From Neonectria sp. B-13 (Eukaryota; Ascomycota; Sordariomycetes; Hypocreales; Nectriaceae): DNA of 64,000 nt. The stretch spans positions 1,886,464-1,950,463 of the forward strand of contig NOKP01000001.1 of the NCBI GenBank assembly GCA_002682825.1, given 5' to 3'. The notes beneath the pieces are model-generated. The model was given only the letters and a program-made list of their open reading frames with translations, was not told where the DNA came from and did not search any database. Position numbers and translations under genes: made by a program. Positions within the stretch are counted from its first letter, which is position 1. The number at the start of each line of letters is the position of its first letter. Of the stretch, positions 10,114 to 20,836 are shown one piece after another.

Positions 10114-11724
10114 CGTCAGCTCCGCGAGACACGCCCAAGACGCCCTCGCTCACGTTCACGTGAGATCAAGGACGCCGCCATACCTCCCCAGCGCGGTCGT
10201 CTCGGCGGCCGTGCCGACAGCGTGCTTCCCACGGATCCTCCACCATCCCGAGCGCCCCCCTCCTCGTCCGTCCCGGCCTCCCTAGATGCGCCGGCCAAAC
10301 CTCATCACCTTGATCTCCTCTCTCGTCCGAAGCCCACCCATCCCGGCACCAGCAAGTCCCCGGTAAATCTAGCCGCCGCTGCCGCTGCCGCCTTGAATCA
10401 GCATCCATCTGGTAGACATCCTAACAGTTATCACCAAGACTCTTCCGTCTTCCCCCTCTCGCCATTCCGGCCTCGTGCGGCTGGCCCGGCTTCGCGTCGT
10501 GTCCGTCGACTCTCAGCCGCTCGTCTCTGGAATCCCACAAACTCGACCCCTCGCCCCCATACATCTCGCAAGCGCCGACCCTCAACACCTCCTCCGCCGT
10601 CCATCCCGCTTCACCATCCCACTCTCGACGATTCACGTTACAAGACCGACCCTATAGGAACTGGTGCTAGCGATTACCCACTGCTCACGCTCCCTGAGCA
10701 ACGTCAAACTCGACATTCTTTATCGACCCGTGCTAGCCTACAGGTCGATCGTCAGGGCAGTAGCGATCACCGTGTGAGCCTACCCGGATCAGTTCGGGCT
10801 TCTTACGACGAAAAGCGAACTCGCAATCCCAGAACGTCTCCAACTGAGTCCGAGGCCGGACCTAGCAGGCAACCGTACCAGGAGGGCGAATTCTTGAACG
10901 AGATTCCAGCAAAGCTCGACAAGGGAAAGGGGAAAGCCATCATGACGGCTCAAGAGCTTCCGAGGGAGACATTCTCCCATGACCTTGAGCGCGGGCTAGA
11001 CGTGATGGACCCTCGCATCTCAAACGTGTCCGCCGGAGACGGTATCGGATCAGCCATTTCGTCGTCAAATTCCTCTATTATGGGCGAGGAGGTTGAGCCG
11101 GACGCCGCCGGAGAATGGGGTCCTCAGCATCCTTGCTACCCGCACATCAACCCTCATGTACCAATCGACTCCCCCGAGTATGTGAGTACTCGTATCATTC
11201 GGATTCGAAGAGATTGGCTGCTTGAGGGTGACTTGGCTCCCACGTTTTCCAACCTCTATCCCGAAATCCTGGACCCCGCCGGTCTGTCCGAACTGGAGTT
11301 CCGCAGGGTCATCGAGAAGCTCAATGCCGAGTTGGTTCCTGCCTTTAACCCCTATGGCATGAGGAATATGGTCGATAGTATGCTCGGCCTCGTGACAGGC
11401 TGGCTGTGGGATGATTTTGGCTTGACGGGCATCAAGTCCCGGCTGAGCAATCTGGAACGGTGGATGGAGAAGTGGAATTTGGAGATGGAGAAAACCATTG
11501 GGTCTGAAGATGGAGCGGTGGCACCTAAGCTCGTGTCTCTACGACGAACAGGCTACATGACGGTAAGGACAACTGCTTCAGAACCACGAGAGAAATATAC
11601 TAACATCGGTTCTCAGCTGGACATTCAAATCCCGGATCCAGAGATTGCTCCCGCCCCAAGCACCACTGCTGGCGACTCGAGGACGGCCCTTCCATTGGAA
11701 CCGGTTCCCAGCCTCACCAGATGA
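10114..11724 (+). CDS. Golgin A7/Erf4 family protein, probable Ras palmitoyltransferase subunit
   Basis: The C-terminal half carries the Golgin A7/ERF4 domain, roughly 11101-11510: HPCYPHINPHVPIDSPEY, then RIIRIRRDWLLEG, then the helical block MVDSMLGLVTGWLWDDFG. In yeast, Erf4 is the stabilising partner of the DHHC enzyme Erf2 at the ER, palmitoylating Ras. The first part is a long Pro/Ser/Arg-rich disordered region. A 54-nt intron (11563-11616; donor GTAAGG, branch TACTAAC, acceptor CAG) is a multiple of three, so the frame reads through it. The start is a problem. The frame opens after a TAG at 10111-10113, and the first in-frame ATG is only at about 10941. The upstream segment reads like protein (THPGTSKSPVNLAAAAAAA), so the true start is probably in an unseen 5' exon, or the short form starts at 10941. 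The family call is firm and the 5' boundary is not. Confidence 0.8.
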   Translation, partial: RQLRETRPRRPRSRSREIKDAAIPPQRGRLGGRADSVLPTDPPPSRAPPSSSVPASLDAPAKPHHLDLLSRPKPTHPGTSKSPVNLAAAAAAALNQHPSGRHPNSYHQDSSVFPLSPFRPRAAGPASRRVRRLSAARLWNPTNSTPRPHTSRKRRPSTPPPPSIPLHHPTLDDSRYKTDPIGTGASDYPLLTLPEQRQTRHSLSTRASLQVDRQGSSDHRVSLPGSVRASYDEKRTRNPRTSPTESEAGPSRQPYQEGEFLNEIPAKLDKGKGKAIMTAQELPRETFSHDLERGLDVMDPRISNVSAGDGIGSAISSSNSSIMGEEVEPDAAGEWGPQHPCYPHINPHVPIDSPEYVSTRIIRIRRDWLLEGDLAPTFSNLYPEILDPAGLSELEFRRVIEKLNAELVPAFNPYGMRNMVDSMLGLVTGWLWDDFGLTGIKSRLSNLERWMEKWNLEMEKTIGSEDGAVAPKLVSLRRTGYMTVRTTASEPREKYTNIGSQLDIQIPDPEIAPAPSTTAGDSRTALPLEPVPSLTR

Positions 11725-13212
11725 TATCCAACCCGACTTCTCCGATTGATCGGTCAACTTACTGCTCGGCAATCATCCTTTAATCGTGGTAATGCTTTAA
11801 TTCTCTGTTTTGACGACCAACGAGACGGCTTCTTCATGAACAGAACCTCTCTTCACGAGTTGCACTTACCTACCCCATCTGTCATCCAAGTTCTGGTTTC
11901 GAGAACCTCTTTTCATCCTTTGATACCAAGTCCCCATTGCATGGCGTTTTCGGTTCTTTTGTCTTGTATGTGCGTGTTCCCCTTTCTGCTAAGGGGACCA
12001 AAGTTTGGGTGTTCTAGATGCATGCGGCTAGAAAAGACGCAGCGGCTTTGGATGTGCCGGGGAAGAGAGAAATATCCTTAGTGGTACCTGAATTGTAATT
12101 GCTTCCCACAGTTGTTTTGTTCTCAATCTAAATGATTTCTGAGTTTCAACATACCGTCTTTCCAACCTATGCCTCAAGAACTCGAGCTCTCGTAGAAGTT
12201 GAGTGTCAATGCTTTGTACCTTGACAGTTGACCCCGTGGTTGATAGTGAGAAAATGATATGACAATGGCTTGGTTATTTGAACTTGCCCAAGGACGCGGA
12301 CTCCATATTTCGCATGTCCTAACACACTCTCATACACTCCAGCCAACATAAGAAACCGCAGTATGTTAGGGATATGAGAGTGCAACGTGCCGGTACTCCT
12401 ACAAGACCCCAAGAAGTGCCCGCGATCTAATCTTAAGGTGATACAAGATATTGCTAGGTTGTGTTCGTACAACAAGAGTCAACCCGAATCATTAATTGCG
12501 TTTCTCACGACACCGCTTACCGCATACTCGTGCGCTGCTGAATAAAGACTTAATGCCAGTGACAATCACGTCCATGTTGGTATTTCGGAAACTGGAATAC
12601 CCGAGGGGCAAAGAGGCTCAGCTCAATGGAGGTTAAGCAGACTTCTGGAATTCAACCTCTTGCTTGAGTCGCCATCGAGATAAGTACGAATGTAGTCAAA
12701 GGGAACTCCCCAACCCGCAGTCATGTGACGGTGTCGCGGGCCGATGCCCCACCAGACCGCTGGGCGCGAATTGTGACGTTGGTGTTGGTGTTGGTGTAAG
12801 TATCATGATCTTTGACACTTGGAACAGCTATTGCGATGTGTAGACTACAGCGCCACAAGCTCTGGACAATGTGTGAAGTCCGCCAGGATAATCGTATTCC
12901 ATGGCAACAATAAGCTCAATCAAGACTCGGCCCCTTCAAATCTCGAAAGATCCTCAACACTCGTTGATACAACGCATCTCCAGAATGTCGTGCTAACGGT
13001 AATAGCGCGGACCCAGCGATGCGTCGGCCATCAACCCCCGACGGGCGAATGACGCCTCCCCATGCGGCGTGGGATCGGCCAACCTCCGATCTGCCTTGGC
13101 ACCGGTTAGTTATCTCCTCTTCTCCCGTCTCCCGTCTCCCGTCTCCCGCCGTTGCTCGCCTCTTCCGAACTCCTCGCAAACTAGTGATGATGCCCTCGTC
13201 GCTGCCGCAGGC
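11725..13212. other. intergenic region
   Basis: This is the 3' region of the Erf4 gene and the promoter/leader of the SLC10-like transporter gene. It contains a 10-bp inverted repeat (12325-12334 with 12373-12382) and a TCTCCCG repeat at 13121-13148. No reading frame here is convincing. Confidence 0.5.
13121..13148. repeat. 7-bp pyrimidine-rich tandem repeat, four copies
   Basis: TCTCCCG is repeated four times, 65 bp upstream of the start codon at 13213. It is a leader pyrimidine tract of the kind common in front of fungal genes. Confidence 0.85.
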
Positions 13213-14721
13213 ATGTCCACCCCCGAGAGTCCGGACCCCGAGAAAGCCTCGCCAGCCGGGCCCGTGGCCTGGTCCAAGACGGCGGCTCGTTTGATCCTCG
13301 CGCAGTATCTCGTCATTGGGTTCGCGGTTGCGTGCGTCCTGGGATACTACTTTCCATGTACGTGTTCCTCTATGTTCTTGGCGGATAAGTTTGTACTGAC
13401 ACGGTCTATGACAACTGCAGCCGTTGCGCAGCATGGCGGGACAATCCGCTCCGAGTATAGTATCCTGTACGGTGCAGTCGCCTTCATCTTTCTCGTCAGC
13501 GGGCTGCAGCTGTCGCCGGAGAAGCTGAAGAAGAATGTGACGAATTGGCGGCTGCACATAATCGTACAGGGAATCAGCTTTGCCATCATCCCGGCTATTA
13601 TTCTCGGTGAGTTGCCCTTCCATCCTCGAACACGGCCGAGAACCCTGTGCAGATTTGATTCAGGGAGGAAATCGAGATGGTCCAAAGACAACTAACTAAC
13701 ATACTTGCCAGCAATCGTCCATATCTGCATCGCAGCGGGCTGTCTCAAGTCCCAGACGCCCTCACCACCCATCCTGGTCGGCCTCCTCACTACGGCCTGC
13801 CTCCCCACCACCATTGCCTCCAACGTCGTCATGACGCGCGCCTCGGGCGGCGACGACGCCGCGGCCATCATCTCCGTCGTTGTCGGCAACGTCGCGGGTG
13901 CCTTCCTCTCGCCGCTGCTCATCTACGGCTTCTTCCCCTCCGGCGCCGCCTTCGAGGACTGGCGGCCCGCCAGCCCCAGCACGCTCGGCCACATGTACGC
14001 CGACGTCGCCAAGCAGCTGGGGCTCAGCGTCGTGCTGCCCCTCGTCATCGGGCAGGCTGTGCGGTGGCGCTGGGAGGACAAGACGGTCAAAGTCTTGACC
14101 AAGTTGAAGCTTGCCAAGGTGTCGACATTGTGCCTCGTACTCCTCGTGTGGACCACCTTCTCGGGCGCCTTTGGTACGGGCGCCTTGTTCCAGCTGTCGA
14201 CGAGCAACGTCCTATTCAACGTCTTCATGAACGTCGCGCTGTACATCCTCTTCACTCTCATATGCTTCTACATGGCGCGCCCCCCGCAAGGCCTCACCAA
14301 CAGGGTCTCGTCCTCGCGCCTAGGACGAATGCTCCCAAGTGCCCTCATTCCTCGCCGCATGTCCAAGGAACAGACCATCGCTGTGTGCTTCTGCGGCGCC
14401 GCCAAGACCACCAGCCTGGGAATCCCGCTGGTGAGCGCCATGTGGGCCCGCGCCGACAACTTGACACGCGCGTACATTCAGATCCCCGTGCTACTATACA
14501 CGATTGAGCAGGTGTTTATGGCACAGATGCTTGTGTATGTTTTCCGCTGGTACATGCGGCGAGGAGAGAAGAGACCGGAGGATGACACCGAAGGAGAGTC
14601 TTGCCGAGCCGTTGCAGTAGAGCCAGATAGGGAAGAAGTCGGTAGGGGAGAGCATGAAGACAATCAAAAGGAGGGAGAAAGACCGAGGGCAACGCTGGAT
14701 GATACCCAGAAACAACCATGA
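13213..14721 (+). CDS. SLC10A7/Rch1-like (SBF-like) membrane transporter
   Basis: Three exons, 13213-13357, 13421-13606 and 13712-14721, encode 446 residues. Introns are 63 nt (GTACGT...CAG) and 105 nt (GTGAGT...CAG, with CTAAC-type branch sites). The start at 13213 gives [13 protein letters not shown]; earlier in-frame sequence has no ATG. About ten hydrophobic helices are visible, beginning with [21 protein letters not shown]. Family features include [17 protein letters not shown], the loop [20 protein letters not shown] and [20 protein letters not shown]. This matches the SBF-like branch of the bile acid/sodium symporter superfamily, whose yeast member Rch1 limits calcium uptake at the plasma membrane and whose animal member is SLC10A7. 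The last 60 residues are hydrophilic and acidic, a likely cytosolic tail. A calcium-related role is inferred from the family. The gene converges on the beta-glucosidase gene, with 178 bp between the stops. Confidence 0.93.
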
Positions 14722-14899
14722 AACTAGCAAGTTGGATAAAATATTGTCAAATGTAAAATAAAAGCTCTCATGAAGTCCTATCGGAATCATCTACTAGAAA
14801 ATTGCAACGCATCATGTATCCCGTTCAACCCTGAACTCTCGGCTCTTAAAAAGGCTCCCATCAATTCCGAGCTTTAACCACTTTGGCCCTCGGAAATAT

Positions 14900-16385
14900 T
14901 TAGTTCTTCTTCACCAGGCTCTCGAATAGAGGAGCCAGGGACTGTGCGCTCTTCTTGGGGTAGCGCTTCTGGCCGTTTTCGTAGTCGACAAAGGTGACGC
15001 CGAAGCGTGTTTCGTACCCCTCAGCCCACTCGAAGTTGTCAAGGAGCGACCAGGCAAAGTATCCATGGACATCGACGCCATCAAAGGTGGAGGCCTGAGC
15101 CATTGCCTTGACATAGTCATCGTAGTACTTGAGGCGGAAGTCGTCCTTCAGGATCTCCTCCCGAGGCATGTCGTTCTCACCCTTGATGCTGGTGCCGTTT
15201 TCGGTGACATACATCTTGGGGAATCCGTAGCGGCGAGACAGCCAAACGAGCAGATCGCGGAAGCCTGTCGGGCAAGGTCGCAACCAAGTAGATTGGGTCT
15301 CGGGCCCGATGCTGTCGCCACGCTTGTTTTCGAACAGAATCTCAAGGTTTCCAAGGAAGTCATCTGCCGGAGGCTCACCATCGAGGTGTCGAACATAGTT
15401 GGCCGTGTAGTGGTTCATGCCGTAAAAGTCGTTGGATCCCTTGACGAAGGCCTTCTCCTCCTCAGTGAAGGTGGGCAAGCGGTCTCCAAGCTGGGCGCGC
15501 ATTGAATCAGGGTACTTGCCAAAGTAGATGGGGTCGGCGAACCAAGAGATGGCGAATTCGATCTTACGGTTGGCGGCCTCGACATCCTTAGGGTCCTTGG
15601 GGTCCCACGGGTATGTGGCGTCACCATTGAGGACAATTCCAATCTCACCACCGTTCTCAGCCTTGAAGTCGTCGCGGTAGACTTTGACGGCGCGGCCGTG
15701 AGCGACTAGGAGGTTGTGTCCAACGGTCCAGGGCTCGCGTGACGAGTCGCCGACGTCGGACTTGGATCTGTCTGAGGTATGGCCGGGGGCAAAGGAGCCA
15801 GTGTTGTAACCCAAAATGGAAGAACACCAGGGCTCGTTGAAGGTGATCCAGTTCTTGCAGCGAGGAATGCCCTTGAATACTACACGGGCGTAGTTCTCAA
15901 AGTCGAGAGGGAATTCGGTTCGGTTGAGAAGACCACCGTAGCGGCGGTCAAGCTCATCAGGAACGTCCCAGTGGAGGAGGGTGATGAAGGGGGTGATGCC
16001 GGCTTCGAGGAGATCATCGACGAACTTGCGGTAGTGGTCAATGCCAGCTTGGTTGACGGGGTCCTCGCGGCCGCCCTTGGGGATAATACGGGACCATGAG
16101 AGGGAGAAGCGGTAAGCCTGGGAACCGAGCTCTTTCAGCAAGGCAATGTCTTCGGCAGTGCGGTTGTATGAGTCGCAAGCAGTAACACCAGAGCTACCAT
16201 CGGCAATCTTGCCGGGCGTGGCGCAGAAAGTATCCCAGATGGAAGGGCCGCGGCCGTCCTTGTCAACGGCGCCCTCAACCTGATAGCTATGAGGCGGGTC
16301 AATTGAGATCATGTTGACCCGAGAGGATAGGAACTCACGAGGCAGTGGCAAACCCCCATGTGAAATCACTTGGAAGAGCAACCAT
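14900..16385 (-). CDS. intracellular beta-glucosidase, glycoside hydrolase family 1
   Basis: Exons 16385-16339 and 16286-14900 encode 477 residues. The 52-nt intron (GTGAGT...TAG) joins MVALPSDFTWGFATA to SYQVEGAVDKDGRG, restoring the usual family N-terminus; the ATG read at 16399 without splicing is wrong. The acid/base motif is ITFNEPW with Glu at about 167, and the nucleophile motif is YVTENG with Glu at about 378. The glycone-site sequences LSWSRIIP and WSLLDNFEW are also present. The length is normal for the family. There is no signal peptide, so the enzyme probably acts inside the cell on imported cellobiose or other beta-glucosides, as known for fungal GH1 enzymes. The leader contains TTGTGG-type repeats. 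The family call is firm and the natural substrate is inferred. Confidence 0.95.
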
Positions 16386-18234
16386 GGTCGCGGGTGCAAG
16401 GTTTGGCGGTAAGTTGTAGTTGTAGTTGGAGGTGGGTGTGGTTGTGGTTGTGGTTTGGGCCTTCACACACGCTCTATATGGGCACTTGCTATAGAGAGGA
16501 GAAGGGAATGACTTATGACTCTAGCGCAATAGCGACAATTGGCCAGCAGAGAGTCGATATATAGGCAAAAGGGAGGCGCGGGGGGCCAGGCTTTTGGAAT
16601 GATCAGGCAGAGAGGGATGCAGGAGCAAGAGACGATATCCATTGCCCGGAGACGCGGGCCTGAAGACCATCTTATATACCTCGAGATTCTGGGGGGTCAA
16701 GGGGCAAGCCCTTGCAGGTCCATTATGCGACCATCCACCATCTCAGTTGGTCAAAGTTGAAGGCTGAGTGTGTTGTTCATCGGACCGTCATGACCGAGGC
16801 CGGATCATCTGCCCAGGGGCGCCGGGGGTGAGGGACCCAGCGGGATGCGGGATACCAGGATGCGGGACGGGGAAATAGTGGTGTTGTGTCGTGATGTGTT
16901 ACTTGTTAGTGGGAGAGTAATCAGTCAGTGAGCGAGCTGGAGGCGGACGTCTAACTAAGTGGGGGCACCTTTCCCCGCCCCGTGCCTTCCTCCCCGCCCG
17001 GTGGAAGCTCCACTGCACCTGCTTGCCCACAATTGCCTAAGGTACTAAGGCGGTGCGGTGCCTTCAAGTAAGTTGCTCTGCTCGGCAAGGAATCTTCTAA
17101 ATCGTCTTCTCTCTCTCTCTGCCTTCTTCCCTTTAAACCGGTTTTCATTTAACCAAACCTAGCTATTGTAACGGAGAGGAAGAGATCAGTACTGGCACTG
17201 CGGCGGCCTTGGCTCCAGCCTGGGCCTCGGCGTCCTCTCTCCTCTCTCCTCTCTCCCCCGTCTCCCTCGTACCTTTCACGCTCCGAGGCGCCGAAAAGCT
17301 GCCGTCAGCAGATTCCCACTACTCAGGGCCGCCCGCGATCCTTCGGCCCGCCTCTCCGACGCCATTGCACCCGACCTCGCCAAAACTTCGGCCGTTCCCG
17401 TTTACACCTGATTAATGTTCCGCCAAGGAAAGACAAGGTACCTTAGCTGAGGATGCAGAGGATGTGCGATCCGTCGGCAGACGAGCAGGCAAGGCATGCA
17501 GAAATCCCTACTTGGCACGTGGTAAGTGATTCCCATTCTCACCTTAGCCCAGCCGTATCCGACTCCCTTCCCGGGGCAACAAGTTCATGATTTCCCCCAC
17601 CTCAAGATCCATCATCTATCTATCGCCCAAGTGCTCGTCTATTTTGGCTCCACCTCCACTTCCATTATCTACAGCTCCGTGGGTGGGAGACGGCCCGGCT
17701 GGCAATGCCCGGCGGTGCCGAGCAACGCTGGGCTGGATACGGCGTCCGAAAACACCATCGCTGCATCACAAAGTTCCCAAACCACGCGATCCAGTCACAA
17801 TGTCGTGTTTCGGCCTTCTTCTTTCGTTGATTAGATGTGTGTGATTTTTGCCTATTTTTGTCTGACTCTATCTCATCCTTTCCCGTCATCCCGGTGGTCG
17901 TTTGCCCCTTGGTCCAGCCGGCTGTTCAATCCCATTGCTCCGACCATCCCAGTCTCAACATCGAGAGAGGGAGGTAGAACGCAAGGAGAAAACAAGCCCC
18001 CTTTCTTCCTGAAGGAACACAAGCCAAGTCCTACGCCTAAGATTCGAGCCCCTCCACAACAAAACTCAATCCACGAACGCTATCGTTCTCCATCGTCACG
18101 GTCCTACTGTCGAAGTCTCCTCCTGAGACTCCACCAACGCATCAATCCCTCCCCTCTGGTACAATTACACCAGCTCGTAGGTCGTCATCTGCCTCCACCA
18201 TCCTGAACCTTTGATTCAGAGTCTCTTTATCCTC
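16386..18234. other. intergenic region
   Basis: This is the promoter and leader of the beta-glucosidase gene (minus) and the 3' side of the GFA-domain gene. It contains short TTGTGG/TTGTAG repeats near 16410-16460 and pyrimidine tracts near 17230-17260. Short frames (17209-17415, 17526-17834, 17835-18206) show no domain and no signal peptide. I see no gene. Confidence 0.5.
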
Positions 18235-19032
18235 CTAGATGGCGGTATCTGTATCGTCCCTATCCCGCAGCTTCCGCTTCGCGTGGAGCGTCGAATCCAT
18301 ATCCACATCTTCACTGTCACCGGAGTACTCTACAACCTCCCACTCGACCTTCACCCGCCCATCTGGCAAGTGCTGAACACCCTGAGTGTGCCGCAAGCGG
18401 CCAAGTTTCGTGCCCTCAACCATGCCGTCAAACCACGGCACTCCGTACGACTGTCGCAGAGCAGTGCTCCTGTCAGCGGCTGCTCCTGTGGATTTGTGAG
18501 GTTCTTCTCTGGCCTTGTCGTCCTCGTCCTCGGGAATCAATCCCATGTCTTCGAGGTCACGGAGGTCCTCTCGAAGCAAGCTGCCCAAGGTGAGGTTAAT
18601 GTACTCGGCTTCGCTGGGCGGTTCCTCGGACCAGTATGACAACGGTGTCCCACAGTAACCACAAAACTGTCGCTTCGAGTATTGCTGGCTCGGGTGCGTA
18701 TAGGCACGGCGGATGAGGGCATGCGTCTCATCGGGGAAAAAGGCGTAGGTGCTGCTTTGATACCACGACAGCGGCACTCGAATGTAAGCAGCGAGTGGGG
18801 TTGCAAGGGGAATCTCTGATCGACACGCAAGCTGGTTAGCCCCTAGTGTTCAGAAGCGCAATTGAGGGCCGCATCTGCGTACCCTTTGCTGGGCGATGCG
18901 GGATGACTTACGGTGGACGGGCTCGGTATTGAAGAGAACCTGTGCTTCGTTGTGACGGTCTTGGGGAATGGCGATGATGTAACGATTGCGGCCGCACTGG
19001 CAACCGCCCCGCAGAGGTCGCAGCGACGTCAT
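18235..19032 (-). CDS. GFA/CENP-V domain zinc protein
   Basis: Exons 19032-18912 and 18815-18235 give 233 residues. The 96-nt intron (GTAAGT...CAG) joins NTEPVH to QIPLATPLAAYIRVPLSWYQ, which continues into the second frame. The first zinc motif is GGCQCGRNRY (residues about 10-19) and the second is RQFCGYCGTPLSYW. These are features of the glutathione-dependent formaldehyde-activating (GFA) fold, also found in CENP-V. Only part of the usual cysteine set is seen: the central cysteine pair typical of bacterial Gfa is not obvious, so a catalytic role with formaldehyde should not be assumed. The C-terminal 90 residues are acidic and end in a basic segment. The gene is divergent from the aldo/keto reductase, with 704 bp between the starts. 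Confidence 0.85.
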
Positions 19033-19736
19033 GGCTGTGTCTGGTCTCTCTTGGGGTTTGAGCGATTGCTCACGATGTCCGATCGAGGGTTGTTTCGTCT
19101 GGCGAGTTCAGCCTGTGGATGCGAAGGAGGAGGGAGATGGGATTCTGGGGAGGAAATGGAAGGAAAAGTAAAAGCGAGACGACGGCCGGTCAGTGTGAGT
19201 TTACACCTGACCAACGCAACATGACGCTCCTGGTTGCAGCGAGTTGAGTGGGCGGGTGGGCTGTCAGTCGGTCCAGTGTCGAGTGAGCTGGCGGGGAGTG
19301 GAGGGAGAACGAGATTCCACAGCTGTCCAGCGGACGGTGGGGCCTTCTAGAATACCGAGCCAACACCTGCAACCGCCCGCGTTGCATTCCAATGCGGTAA
19401 TGCTCAGTGCTTGTAGTGGCCCTGTGGCGCTGGCGCTGGCACTCACAGCGCATCTTCTAGTGCCATCCACCGAACTCTCCATCCGTCGATCCCTCCACTT
19501 GCATGGTTAGGCACCGGCTGCTCGATGAATCCGTGACAACCTCTCTGGGAATTGTTACTACCCTAGACTATCATGCTACCAGCTTCGGTTTGACTCACAC
19601 GACCAGTCGCTCCTTGCATTACCGCCGTTTCCATATGGTCTTCCCTAGCCTGCTCAAGTTGTCTCACACTTAGCACATATCTTTGGTTTTGTAGTAGTTC
19701 ATGAGACGACTGTGTGTAAAATCTCTGGGTGCCAGT
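19033..19736. promoter_or_regulatory. shared upstream region of the GFA-domain gene and the aldo/keto reductase gene
   Basis: The two genes are divergent and this 704-bp stretch must hold both promoters. I could not identify a specific binding site. The small reading frames in it are shadows or low complexity. Confidence 0.4.
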
Positions 19737-20688
19737 ATGTCCGCATCGTCTCAAACCCTTGCTATTCATCATCGCATCCCCCTGCTTAATTCTAGCATCA
19801 CCGTCCCCCAATTGGGCTTTGGTGTCTACAAGCTTCGTGGCGACTCTTGCATAAACGCCTGCCTCGATGCCCTCGCCACCGGCTACCGCCACATCGACTC
19901 GGCCGAGCTGTACCTGAACAGTCACCTCGTGCGCCAAGCCGTCTTGCGCTCTGGCCTCAAGCGCGAAGATGTCTTCCTGACCACCAAGGTCGGGAGTCCC
20001 AGGCCCCGCCGTGGCAAGATCCCGAGTAACAGCGAGGATGTTGTGTACCAGAGCGTCAAAGACAGTGTAGTTCGTATTGCAGGTGGCGACGAGGATAGCT
20101 ACGTCGACCTCCTCCTCATCCATGTCCCTGGTCCGTCCCGCGAGCACCGTCAGAAGCTCTGGGCCGCGCTGGAACAGATTCATGCTGAAGGGAAGGCGAG
20201 GAGTATAGGCGTGAGCAATTTCCGCGTGCGCCATCTCGAGGAACTGCGTGAGTACGCAACTATCTGGCCTCCAAGCGTAAACCAGATTGAAGTAAGTCCC
20301 CACAGCCCCCTCTCAGTATGATCGCCGTGGGTTCTGACGACATGTTCCTGTGCAGCTTCACCCCTGGTGTCAGCAGCGCGACCTCGTCTCGTACTGTGAA
20401 TCCCATGGGATCGTCGTCCAGGCGTACAGTCCTCTCGCAACGGGCGCCCGTCTGGATGATGTAACACTGGGAGCCGTCGCGACCAAGCACGAGAAGGCGC
20501 CTGCGCAGGTGCTCTTGCGGTACGCGCTACAAAAGAACTGGGTGGCGCTGCCCAAGAGTGCGCAGGCGGACCGGATACGCGAGAACGCTGATGTATTTGG
20601 GTTTGTGCTCGATGGGGAGGACATTATGAAGCTGGATGCGCTGGATGAGGGCGCACAGGGGGCGAGGTTCCCGGCGAATGTGGACTGA
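19737..20688 (+). CDS. aldo/keto reductase
   Basis: Exons 19737-20291 and 20356-20688 encode 295 residues. The 64-nt intron (GTAAGT...CAG) joins SVNQIE to LHPWCQQRDLVSYC. The full catalytic tetrad is visible: Asp54 and Tyr59 in HIDSAELY, Lys84 in LTTKVG and His129 in LLLIHVPG. The cofactor-binding end reads ALPKSAQADRIRENADVFGF, with the Lys-Ser and Arg residues that hold NADPH phosphate in this superfamily. An upstream in-frame ATG at 19701 would add 12 residues; MSASSQTLAIHHRIPLLNS from 19737 fits better. The enzyme would reduce an aldehyde or ketone with NADPH; the substrate cannot be read from sequence. It is convergent with the acyl-CoA ligase, with 148 bp between stop codons. Confidence 0.93.
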
Positions 20689-20836
20689 GCAGAAGGGAAA
20701 CTGGGTTGGAAAAGATGCCCTCAGGCGGTTTCGCTTCTGACATCTCGCTCGAAAGTCATTCTTCGTTATGTACAATGTTGGAATATAGACCAATATACCC
20801 TCTGTTATCCCCTACGAGACTCTCGACTTGAGCCTC

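Noticed and set aside
13677..14507. 276-residue ORF on the plus strand
   Set aside because: It overlaps exon 3 of the SLC10-like transporter in another frame and is His/Arg/Pro-rich nonsense.
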